This document shows positions 34,862 to 44,100 of a stretch of 64,000 nt of DNA, in pieces; within the stretch, counting starts at the first letter, position 1; each line of letters starts with the position of its first letter. The notes under the pieces were generated by a model that was not told the DNA's origin, did no database searches, and worked only from the letters and a program-made list of their open reading frames with translations. The translations under genes were made by a program, and so were the position numbers. Origin of the DNA: Kiritimatiellia bacterium. Lineage in GTDB: Bacteria; Verrucomicrobiota; Kiritimatiellia; CAIQIC01; JAGNIJ01. Where the stretch lies: positions 57,230 to 121,229 of the forward strand of contig JAGNIJ010000005.1 of the NCBI GenBank assembly GCA_018001225.1. Reading direction: 5' to 3'.

Positions 34862-34904
34862 CGGCAATACTGCCGTATACAATCGTATATTATTGCCGCA
34901 TAAT
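34862..34904 (+). promoter_or_regulatory. Promoter/operator region of the glutamate dehydrogenase gene
   Basis: An AT-rich patch in the 236-base divergent gap. Interleaved inverted repeats are present: CGGCAATA (34862-34869) with TATTGCCG (34891-34898), and ACGGCA-ATAC-TGCCGT (34861-34876). A -35-like TATACA (34876-34881) is 17 bases before a CATAAT -10 box (34899-34904). The palindromes overlap the promoter, so a repressor or activator could bind here. Confidence 0.4.
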
Positions 34905-34989
34905 ATGTGTTTTCGGTTTGTTCGCATTAATCGGTTGTCTTATCCATGCTGTGTTGGGTGGCGGCATCTGCTTACATAAGGAGAAGGAC

Positions 34990-36240
34990 ATGGCAGAGGA
35001 ACTCAATCCGTTCAAGGTAGCGCAAGCGCAGTTTGACGAGGCGGCGGAAGTACTGGGGTTGGAGCCCGCGATGCGGGAATTGCTCCGCTGGCCGCGCCGG
35101 CAGTACCAGTTCACGATCCCTGTGAAGATGGATGACGGCTCGACGAAGATCTTCCACGGCTACCGCGTCCAGTACAACGACGCCCGCGGCCCGAACAAGG
35201 GCGGCATCCGCTGGCACCCGGACGAGACGATCGACACGGTCCGCGCCCTCGCGGCGTGGATGACCTGGAAATGCTCGGTCGTGGATATCCCGCTCGGTGG
35301 CGGCAAGGGCGGCGTGACCTGCGATCCGAAGAAGCTCTCCGACGGCGAGAAGGAGCGCCTGGCCCGCGGCTGGATGCGTGTCATGGCCCGCGAGCTCGGG
35401 GGCTTCCGCGATGTGCCGGCCCCGGATGTCTACACCACGCCCCAGATCATGGCCTGGATGATGGACGAGTTCGAAGTGATCACCGGCTGCGCCCACCCCT
35501 CCGTGATCACGGGCAAGCCCTTGGCGCTCGGCGGCTCGCAGGGCCGTGGCGACGCGACCGCCCGCGGCGGCGTCTACTGCGTCCGCGAGGCCTGCAAGGC
35601 GCTGGGCATCAACCCGAAGGGCCGCTTCGCGATCCAGGGCTTCGGCAACGCCGGCCAGTTCGCCGCGCTGCTGCATCCCGAGATCCTCGGCGGCGGCACG
35701 CTCGTCGCCGTCTCCGACACCAGCGGCGGCGTCTACAACCCGAAGGGGCTTGACCCCCGCGCGATCGTGGACTTCAAGCTCAAGACCGGCAAGGTCACGG
35801 GGTTCCCCGGCGCCGACCCGATCAGCAACGAGGACCTGCTCGAGCTCGAGGTCGAGGTGCTCTACCCGGCGGCCCTCGAGAACATGATTACCGAGACCAA
35901 CGCGGACCGCGTCCGGACTCGCATCCTGTGCGAGCTGGCCAACGGCCCGACGACCCCCGAGGCGGACAAGATACTGCACGTCAAGGGCGTCCACGTGATC
36001 CCGGACTTCCTGGCCAACGCCGGCGGCGTGACGGTGAGCTACTTCGAGCAGGTGCAGGGCACGTACAACTACTACTGGACCCTCGAAGAGGTCTACAAAC
36101 TCCTCGACCAGAAGATGACCGGCGCCTATCAGGCGGTCCACCGCATGCACAAGGACAAGAAGGTCCACATGCGCCTCGCCGCCTACCTCGTCGCGGTCAG
36201 CCGCGTCGCGGAAGCGGTCAGCCTGCGCGGGTGGGTGTGA
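34990..36240 (+). CDS. gdhA: Glutamate dehydrogenase (Glu/Leu/Phe/Val dehydrogenase family)
   Basis: A protein of 416 residues converting 2-oxoglutarate and ammonium to glutamate, or the reverse. Motifs: 'ARGPNKGGIRWHP' and 'PLGGGKGGVTCDP' (substrate-binding and catalytic Lys), 'VPAPDVYTTPQIMAWMMDE' (catalytic Asp), and the Rossmann loop 'IQGFGNAGQFAALL'. It matches the hexameric short form (about 415-420 residues). The start is fixed by AAGGAGAAGG just before the ATG. The coenzyme (NAD or NADP) cannot be told reliably. It is monocistronic, with a terminator-like hairpin 33 bases downstream. Confidence 0.95.
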   Translation: MAEELNPFKVAQAQFDEAAEVLGLEPAMRELLRWPRRQYQFTIPVKMDDGSTKIFHGYRVQYNDARGPNKGGIRWHPDETIDTVRALAAWMTWKCSVVDIPLGGGKGGVTCDPKKLSDGEKERLARGWMRVMARELGGFRDVPAPDVYTTPQIMAWMMDEFEVITGCAHPSVITGKPLALGGSQGRGDATARGGVYCVREACKALGINPKGRFAIQGFGNAGQFAALLHPEILGGGTLVAVSDTSGGVYNPKGLDPRAIVDFKLKTGKVTGFPGADPISNEDLLELEVEVLYPAALENMITETNADRVRTRILCELANGPTTPEADKILHVKGVHVIPDFLANAGGVTVSYFEQVQGTYNYYWTLEEVYKLLDQKMTGAYQAVHRMHKDKKVHMRLAAYLVAVSRVAEAVSLRGWV

Positions 36241-36272
36241 GACGGGGTGTGAAAGTTTGAAGGTGTGAAGGT

Positions 36273-36300
36273 GGCGCGGCGCCGGCAACGGCGCCGCGCC
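36273..36300 (+). terminator. Perfect GC hairpin after gdhA
   Basis: Arms of 12 bases (GGCGCGGCGCCG and CGGCGCCGCGCC) with a GCAA loop, followed by TGTTTC. The U tract is weak, so it may act as a rho-independent terminator, a 3' stability hairpin or a repeat element. Confidence 0.6.
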
Positions 36301-36310
36301 TGTTTCCCGG

Positions 36311-36370
36311 CGGCGGAGCGCCGGAACTACAGGGGAGAAACGCTGTAGCTCCGCCGCTCTGTCGGCGGAG
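36311..36370. repeat. Intergenic palindromic element ('CTGTAGCTCCGCCG' type)
   Basis: Left half CGGCGGAGC...ACTACAG (36311-36332) and right half CTGTAGCTCCGCCG (36343-36356) are inverted copies interrupted by a GCCGGA insertion. A third arm, GTCGGCGGAGC (36361-36371), follows. It fills the gap between gdhA and the convergent beta-helix gene. Confidence 0.6.
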
Positions 36371-36383
36371 CGGGCCGATTCTT

Positions 36384-38180
36384 CTACTCCACGACCACCC
36401 GGTAGAACCACGGGCCTTCCGCGGCGGCGGTGGTGTCGGTGTGCGTGTTCACCGGCGGGTCGGCCGGGATGCCGGATTGGAAAGGGCTGAACGCGCTCGA
36501 AGCCAGGTTGGTGGTCCGTTCGAGCCGGTAGGTCCGGCCGGCGAGGCTGTCCCATCGGACGACGGGAAATTCGTCCGGCGTTTCGTCCGGCGTTTCGATC
36601 TGGAAGAAAGAGGAGGCGTTCGTCGGGTGGCTCCCGGCATAGACCTCGTCGCCGTCGTTCATCGAGTCGTCGTCGGAATCGGGATCGAGCCGGTCCGTGC
36701 CCATCGGGGCCTCGTCGCCGTCGGAAAGCCCGTCGCCGTCGGCGTCCTCGTAGCGGCTCCAGAGGGACGATTCGAGCGCGCCGATGTCCGCGATATCGTT
36801 CTGCCGGCGGCCGTTGAAGGCGAGGTCCTGCGCGCCGGACATCCAGGCCTGGTTGGTGGCGCGGTTGATGCAGGGCGAGTTGGTCGAGAGCCGGAAGTCG
36901 CCGCCGGCGAGGTCCACGAACGCGGGGTCGTTCGTGACCGTGCCCGCGCCGAAGCCGGAGTTGGGCACGCAGCTGTACAGCACCGAGCCGCCGTAGGCGT
37001 TGGTCAGGTCGCCGCCGGTGTTGTGGTAGACGATGGAATTGAGGCTCGTGCCGCCCATTTCGTAGAAGTAGATGCCGCCGCATTCGCCGCCGGTGTTGTG
37101 GACCATCGTGCAGCTTTCGGCCCGGCCGCCCGTGCGCATCATCATCGCGCCTCCCCAGCTCAACGTGGTGTTGTTCCGGATCAGGCTGCCGCGGACCACC
37201 CCGCCCCGGTAGTAGAACTTGACCCCGCCGCCCTGCCACAGGCCGAAGTTGTTGGAGATGAGGCAGTTGACCAGCAGGCCGCCCTGGTGCAGGTAGGCCC
37301 CGCCGCCCTCGCCCTCGAGGTTGTTGGTGTTGGCGGTGTTGCCGGCGATGAGGCAGTTGGCCGCCGTCCCGTTCGTGAAGATCGAAATGCCGCCGCCCTG
37401 CATCCAGGACAGGTTGTTCACGAGCTGGCAGTTGCTTACCACGCCGCCGACCTCGCAAGCGACGCCACCGCCCCGCGCGCCCGCGGTGCCGCCGACGAAG
37501 TTGTTCGATATCACGCAGTTCACCACCAGCCCGCCCTCGTACATGCAGACCCCGCCGCCCGCCGTGGTCGCCCGGTTGCCGCGGATGACGCAGTTGCTGA
37601 TGATGCCGAGCGAGAAGACGGCGGCCCCGCCGCCGTAGTTGGCGCCCCGGTTGCCCGTCAGGATGCAGTCGTTCAGCCGCCCCCATCCTCCGACCAGCGC
37701 CCCGCCGCCGCCCTTGTAGGTCAGGAACCCGTCGCCGACGCAGTTGGTGATGGTGAACCCCTCGACGGTGGCGTTGCTGATGATCACCCCCCGCTTGTTG
37801 CCCAGGCCGTTGATGGTCGTGACGTCGGGTCCGTTGACGCTGCGCAGGGTGATGCCGTTCGTCGCCGCGAGCATGGTCAGGCCGTAGGGGGAGACCGATT
37901 TCCCCGCGCCGGTGTACGTGCCGTTGGTTACGAGGACCAGCCCGCCCGCCGCCGCCTGGTTGATGGCGAACTGGATGTTGGTCGAGGCCGTCGCCCAGTT
38001 GGTGTACGGCGCCGCGGGCGTCGGGTTGGCCACGTTGACGTAGTGCGTGGCGGCGCGGAGGGAGACGCACAGGCAGAGTAGGGGCGTCGCTTGCGATGCC
38101 CGCCGCACCAGCCGCGGGATCGCCGGCCCTTTCAACGGGCGCCGGCGAGCGGCGCCCCTACGCAGGAGGCTGGGTGTCAT
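36384..38180 (-). CDS. Secreted right-handed beta-helix protein with thrombospondin-3 and C-terminal domain
   Basis: A protein of 598 residues. The N-terminus is odd: residues 7-35 are encoded by an 84-base intergenic-type repeat, giving an Arg-rich segment ('LLRRGAARRRPLKGP') before a short hydrophobic core (PLLCLCVSL). The mature part opens with 'HYVNVANPTPAAPYTNWATA' and runs as a parallel beta-helix with recurring 'GGG..V.N' rungs and 'ISNC.I..N' turns to about residue 455. An Asp-rich calcium-binding stretch ('DADGDGLSDGDEAPMGTD') and a C-terminal domain ('GRTYRLERTTNL', 'WFYRVVVE') follow. It is probably exported, with a possible pectate-lyase-like or adhesin role; no catalytic residues can be assigned. 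It is 3 bases from the giant protein's stop. Confidence 0.85.
   Translation of the reverse strand: MTPSLLRRGAARRRPLKGPAIPRLVRRASQATPLLCLCVSLRAATHYVNVANPTPAAPYTNWATASTNIQFAINQAAAGGLVLVTNGTYTGAGKSVSPYGLTMLAATNGITLRSVNGPDVTTINGLGNKRGVIISNATVEGFTITNCVGDGFLTYKGGGGALVGGWGRLNDCILTGNRGANYGGGAAVFSLGIISNCVIRGNRATTAGGGVCMYEGGLVVNCVISNNFVGGTAGARGGGVACEVGGVVSNCQLVNNLSWMQGGGISIFTNGTAANCLIAGNTANTNNLEGEGGGAYLHQGGLLVNCLISNNFGLWQGGGVKFYYRGGVVRGSLIRNNTTLSWGGAMMMRTGGRAESCTMVHNTGGECGGIYFYEMGGTSLNSIVYHNTGGDLTNAYGGSVLYSCVPNSGFGAGTVTNDPAFVDLAGGDFRLSTNSPCINRATNQAWMSGAQDLAFNGRRQNDIADIGALESSLWSRYEDADGDGLSDGDEAPMGTDRLDPDSDDDSMNDGDEVYAGSHPTNASSFFQIETPDETPDEFPVVRWDSLAGRTYRLERTTNLASSAFSPFQSGIPADPPVNTHTDTTAAAEGPWFYRVVVE
38078..38161. 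repeat. 84-bp palindromic 'GTAGGGGCG...CGCCCCTAC' element inside a coding start
   Basis: The terminal inverted repeats are TAGGGGCGTCGCTTGCGATG at the left and, reverse-complemented, TAGGGGCGCCGCTCGCCGGC at the right. The element begins GTAGGGGCG and ends CGCCCCTAC. It overlaps codons 7-35 of the beta-helix gene. The GTAGGGGCG-type palindrome is a common intergenic element in PVC-group genomes as far as I recall. Confidence 0.7.
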
Positions 38181-38183
38181 GGC

Positions 38184-41100
38184 TTACCAGTTCGTCCTTG
38201 TCACCGTCGGCCGGAAATGCCGCATCGGGTCGGCGAAGGCGTTCGTGTAGTACATGAAACCGGCGCGGCCCTCCAGGTTGGACCCGCCGGGCACGCAGGC
38301 CCACTGGCCGGTGACGAGGTTCACCACCGTCTCGACCGCGTACACCCGGTCCGTGATGCCCGGCCAGCGCACGACCGGACGCCCGCCCGCCCCGGAGACG
38401 AACCCCCGGAAGTAGAGCGACCCGTCGGTGGGCGAGGTGCCGGTGATCATCCCTTCCTCCCAGTCGTCCTGGTCGTCGCCGTCGGTGTCGGTCAGGAAAT
38501 CGGACGTGCCGAACCAGCTGCGCTCGATGCCGACGACGAGCCCGTCGCCGTCCGTGTCCACGTTGGTCCAGACGCTCTCGTACGCGCCGATATCGACGTA
38601 CAGGTTCTTAAGCCGCGCCGTGGCGTCGAGGTCCACCGCGTTGGTCATCCAGTCCTGGTTCAGCCCCTGCTCGACGCAGGGCGAGTTCGAGGCGAGGCGG
38701 TAGTCCCACGCCGCCCAGCCCTCGAAGCGCGGGTTGTTGGTGAAGTTCACGAGGCCCGCCGGCGCGGGCTCCGCGCAGCAGTAGCTGAACGCACTCTGCT
38801 CGGGGTTGACCAGGTTTTCGGAATGATTGGAGTAGATGATGCTATTGAGCACCGTGCCGCCGCTGTTGCAGAGGATGCCGCCGCCCCGGCCTACCGCCGC
38901 CTGGTTTGCCACGATGGTGCAGCTCTCGACCAACCCGCCGAGGCGCAGGAACACGCCGCCGCCGCTGCCGAAGCCCCACTGCGGGTCGGCGGTGTTGTGG
39001 TAGAAGAGGCAGTTGCGCATCAGGCCGCCCTGGTACGTCCGGACGCCGCCGCCCATGCTCCAGGCGAAGTTGGTTTGCAGCACGCAGTTGACCAGCGAGC
39101 CGTCCCGGTAGAAGTAGGCGCCGCCGCCTTCCGTGGCCTCGTTGGAGGAGATCAGGCTGCCGACGCAGAGACCCCCCTCGTAGAACGCCACGCCGCCGCC
39201 TTCCATGTTGGAGAGATTGCGCTGGACCCGGCAGTTCGAGACCACGCCGTCCATCATCATCAGCGCGCCGCCGCCCCGCGTCTGCGCCTCGTTGGCCAGC
39301 AGCAGGGAATCGGCCACTACGCCGCCATTGAAGAGCACCGCCCCGGCGCCCTCCTCGGCGCGGTTGTGGCGGATGACGCAGCCGGTGACCGTGCCCCCGC
39401 CGTACAGCAGCACGCCCCCGGCGTACTGTGGCGACTGGTTGCTGAAGATGTGGCAGTTGATCACCTGGCCGGCGCCGTTGAGCACCACGCCGCCGCCCTC
39501 GCCGCCGGGGCTGGCCGCCGCGTTACCCCGCGTGATGCCCAGCCCCTCCAGGACCGCCAGCGAATGCTCCAGCCGGAAGACCCGGTGCTGGTTGGTGCCG
39601 TCCACGATAGTGACCTCCGGTCCATTGACGCCGATCAAATGCAGCGGCTTGCTGACGATCAACTCCGTGCCCTCCCGGTACACCCCGTTGGTGATCAGGA
39701 TCGTGTCGCCGGCCGAGGCGACGGCCACGGCCGCCGAGATGGAGTGCGCCGCATCCGCCCAGTTCAGGAAGGGCGGGTTGTGCAGGCCGTTCGTGTCCAC
39801 GTAGCGGATCGTGCCGTCGGCCACGGTGACCGTGACCGTGGCGGCGGCGTAATCCGTGTTGTTGTACGCGGAGAGCACCACCGGGTAGCGGCCCGTCGCG
39901 GCCCACGCGTAGGAAACGGTCAGGGCATTGTATTCGACGGCCGTGCCGAAGCCGCCGGTCTCGATGGCCCACATGGTGCCCGCGGGCTTGCCGTCCACGA
40001 CGGCCCAGAACTCCAGCGGGAAGCCCGGGCTGGTGCCGTAGGAGCTGCCGGCGATGGCGACGGCCAGGGTCCCCGTCAGGCCCGGCGGATAGAACTCATC
40101 ACAGCCGATCTCCACGCGGCCGCCGAGGATGCGCGTCTCGCCGTCCCAGTCCGTCGCCAGGGCCGCCGCGAAGGCATTGGAGCCGGCGTTGAGGCACGGC
40201 GCGTTGGTCAGGAGGTGCGGGTTGTTGATCCCGGCCAGGCCCGGGGCGTTGGTCAGGTGTCCCGGCCCCGGGGGGAGGGGATCGGTGCAGACGTTGGCGT
40301 AGGTGATGTCGGGTCCGACGTTGAACCAGTTGGGCCCCATGGCGCCGTCGTTATAGTAGGAGATCGTATTCAGGACGGCGCCGCCGCCTTCGCAATAGAC
40401 GCCGCCGCCCTGGGCGAAGGCGCGGTTCCCGACCAGCGTCGAATTCAGGATCTCGCCGCCGTAGTAGCAGAGCGCGCCGCCGCCGAACATCGCGCTGTTG
40501 CCCGTGAAATGACTGTTCTGCACCGAGCCGCCGTAGTAGCAGAGCGCCCCGCCGCCGTACTGGTCGGCCTGGCAGTCGAGGAACCGGCAATAGCGTACCG
40601 TGCCGCCGCCGATCAGCACCACCGCCCCGCCGCCGCCGAACATATCCGCCTTGGCGAAGCCGTTGCTGAACGTGAAACCTTCGATCACGACATTGGTGTC
40701 GAACAGGATGTAGCAGCGGTACGTGCCCTGGCCGTCCATCGTGGTCTGTTCCCAGCCGTTGACGCTGCGGATTGTCAGGGGCTTATCCACCAGGATGGCG
40801 GGCTGCTCGCGGTACACGCCGTTCGACACGAGCACCACGCCGCCGTAGGCCGCCGCGCTCACGGCCTCCGCGATGGAGGTGGAGGCGTTCTCCCACGAGG
40901 CGAAGGGCGGGACGTGCAGGCCGCCGGGCGCGACATAGTTGGTCTGCGCCTCCGTCACGTGCACGCTGGAGAAGCCGTCGCCGTACCAAATCCCGTTGAA
41001 CGCCGACAGGATCACGGTGTAGTCGCCGGGCGTATTCCAGCTATGCGCGATGGAGGGGGTATTGGTGAAATGCACCCAACCGCCCGGCACGTCCGGATCC

Positions 41101-44100
41101 GGCACACCCCACACCATCCAGCCCACCTGGCCCTCGACGTCGGACTGGAACGTGACGGGGGTCTGGACGGTTACGGTGATCTCGGCCGGATCAATCGCGC
41201 CATGGATCTCGCTGAAGAAATTGGTGGGGTCCACCTCGTCGCAGCCGATGTCCGGCGCCGGGCCGGCGATCCGGGCCTCGTTGTCGATATCCACGCCGCC
41301 GGCCCAGGCCGCGTCGCCCGCGTTGACGCACGGCGAGTTGGTCAGCAGGTGCGGGTTGTTCCGGCCGGCCAGCAACGGCGGATCGAGGAGATGCCCCGCT
41401 CCGCCGGGGTCGGGGGTGGTGCAGCAATGGTCGTACGCCGGCGCCGCGCCCCCGTCGTTGAACCAGTTGTTCCCGAAGGCCGCGAGGTTGTCGTAGAGGA
41501 TCGTGTTGCGGATGAGGCCGCCGGCGTCGGTCCAGAGTCCGCCGCCCCGGTTGTAGCAGGTGTTGCCGACCACGGTGCAGTGCCGCACCTCGGTGGGTTC
41601 GCCCCAACTGAAGAGCGCAAGGCCGCCGCCGGCGTTGGTGGCGGTGTTGCCGGCCAGGAAGCTGTTCAGGATCCGCCCGCCGAAGATGGCGTTGAAGCCG
41701 CCGCCCTCGTACGCCGTGTTCCCGATGAACACCGAGTTGCTGACCGTGCCGCCGTTGGCCGTTCGGACCCCGCCTCCCGCCTGGGCGCTGTTGTTCCGGA
41801 ACAGGCACCGGTTCACGTTGCCGCCGCCGTTGAGGTTGACGCCGCCGCCCTCCCAGTTGACGCGGTTGTCGGTGAAGGTGCTGTCCACGATGGCGCCGTA
41901 GCCGTTGACGTACACGCCGCCGCCGATATTGGCCGCGTTGCCGTTGACCTGGCAGTTGGTAACCCCCACGCTCATGCGGTCCATATACACGCCGCCGCCG
42001 GATCCGAACGCGGCCCGGTTGGAAGCTATCGTGCACTCGACCGCCTGGCCGCCCCGGCTCAAGAAGAGGCCGGCGCCGTTATTCCAGTCCGTTGAATTGC
42101 GTTCCACGATCGAACGGCGCAGGGTGCCCCCGCTGTCCGCGTACACGCCGCCGCCGCTGCCCTGGGATCGGTTGGTGACGATCCGGCTGTCCTCCACGAT
42201 GCTGCCGTAATACAGCATCACGCCGCCCCCGTTTTCGGTGGACACGTTGTTGCTGATCGTGCAGCCCTGGGCCAGCGCGCTGTATTGAAGGTAGAGCCCG
42301 GCGCCGCCGCGGGCTTCGTTCCGGGCCAAAAGGCAATTGCTGAACACGCCGCTGTAGTAGCTCGCCGCGCCGCCGCCGCGGTACCCCGCCTTGTTGTTGG
42401 TGAAGACGCAGTCCAGGAAGGTGCCCGCCATGTTGACGTATGCCCCGCCGCCCCCGCCGGACGTGGTGGTCGTGGTACGGTTGCTGTAGAACTCGCATCC
42501 TTGCACGAATCCGCCCACGGAGCAATAGACCCCGCCGCCCGCCGTGGCGGCGCGGTTGTACTCGAACCGGGAATTCAGCACCGTGCCTCCGCCGTTCAAA
42601 TACACCCCGCCGCCGGCGGCGTCGGCCGCGCACTTCAGGAGGCGGCAGTTGGTGACGGTCATGCCGGGCCCGCAAAGGATGCCGCCCCCGTTGTCCGCCG
42701 CGTACCCGTTGGTCACGGTGAACCCCGCCACGACGATGCCCGGCGCGGTCAGGGTGAACACGCGCACGGCGCCCTGGCCGTCCACGGTCACGCTCTCGGG
42801 TCCGTTGACCGCCTCCAGGCGCAGCGGCTTGGCGACCGCCACCCCGGCGGCCAGCGGGTAATGACCGTTGGTCACGAGCACCGCCCCGCCGGCGGGCGCG
42901 GCGTCCACCGCCGTCTGAATCCCGTTGGCGGCCGTGGCCCAGTTGGTGTAGGGCGCGACGGGGCTGGGATTGGCGAGGTCCACGTAGTTGGTCGTGCCCT
43001 CGACCATCGTGACGGTGACGGTCGTCGTGGCGGTCTCGCTGTCGTTGAAGGCCGTCAGGACCACCGGGAAGGCGCCGAGGTTCGGCCACGCGTAGAGAAT
43101 GGACAGGACGTTGGTGAACCCGTTCGTGGCCCCGGCGTCGCCGACCTGCCAGGTAATCGAATTGGCCTTGCCCTGCACGTCGGCCGTGAAGGGCAGGGGC
43201 GTGTTCACCACCGCCGTGGTATAGGTCGCCAGGATGGCCACGGACAGCGTGCCGGTCATGCCGCCGGCCCAGTATTCGTCGCAACCGATATCCGCCGCGA
43301 CGCCGTTCGTGCGCGGCTCGCCGTCCACGTCGCAGGTGATGCCCGCGGTGAGCGCGTTGGAGGCGGCGTCGATGCAGGGCGAGCCGGCCATCAGGTGGGG
43401 GTTGCGGATCCCGGCGAAGAGCGGTGCGTTGGTCAGGATGTTGAACGCGCCCGAGGAGGGCGCGGGGGTCATGCAACAGGTGTCGTAGCGGTAGCCGGCC
43501 CACTCGTTGTAGAAATTCTCCCCGAGCGGCGCGGTGTTGTAGTAAAGGATCGAGTTGAGGATCAGTCCGGCCGAACTCGCATACACCCCGCCGCCGCGCA
43601 CGCCGGCGATGTTGCCCTGGACCGTGGCATGCGTCGTTGTGCTGTGGCTGTAGCCGGAGATGTACATCCCGCCCCCGGAGTGCCAGGCCGTGTTGCCGGC
43701 GACGTGCGGATTGAGGATGCTCCCGCCGTAGTACACGTAGAGGCCGCCGCCGTAGGCGGAGGCGTTCTCCAGGAAGCGGCCGTTCCGCAGCGTCCCCCGG
43801 TAATTGCAGTACGCGCCGCCGCCTCCGTTGCTGGCCAGGTTGGAAAGGAACCACCCGTCGTTGGCCGTTCCGCCCCAGTTGAAATACGCGCCGCCGCCAT
43901 ACCCCACGCAGTAGTTCCCCTCGAAGCGGCACCCCTCGGCGACACCGCCCCGGTTGAAATACACCCCGCCGCCGTCGCTGCCCCACGCGAGGCCCCGGTT
44001 GCTGACCACCACGCAATTGTACAGGTATCCGCTGCCGTTCATGTACACCCCGGCCCCGTCGTTGCTGCTGACGTTGCCGATGATCCAGCAGTTGCTGATC

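Noticed and set aside
36273..36300. Considered as a mobile element end
   Set aside because: A simple perfect hairpin right after gdhA is more economically a terminator or stability element.
34972..38070. A 1032-codon minus-strand frame across gdhA and the beta-helix gene
   Set aside because: Its composition is artefactual (Arg/Gly/His-rich), and it spans two real genes in different frames.
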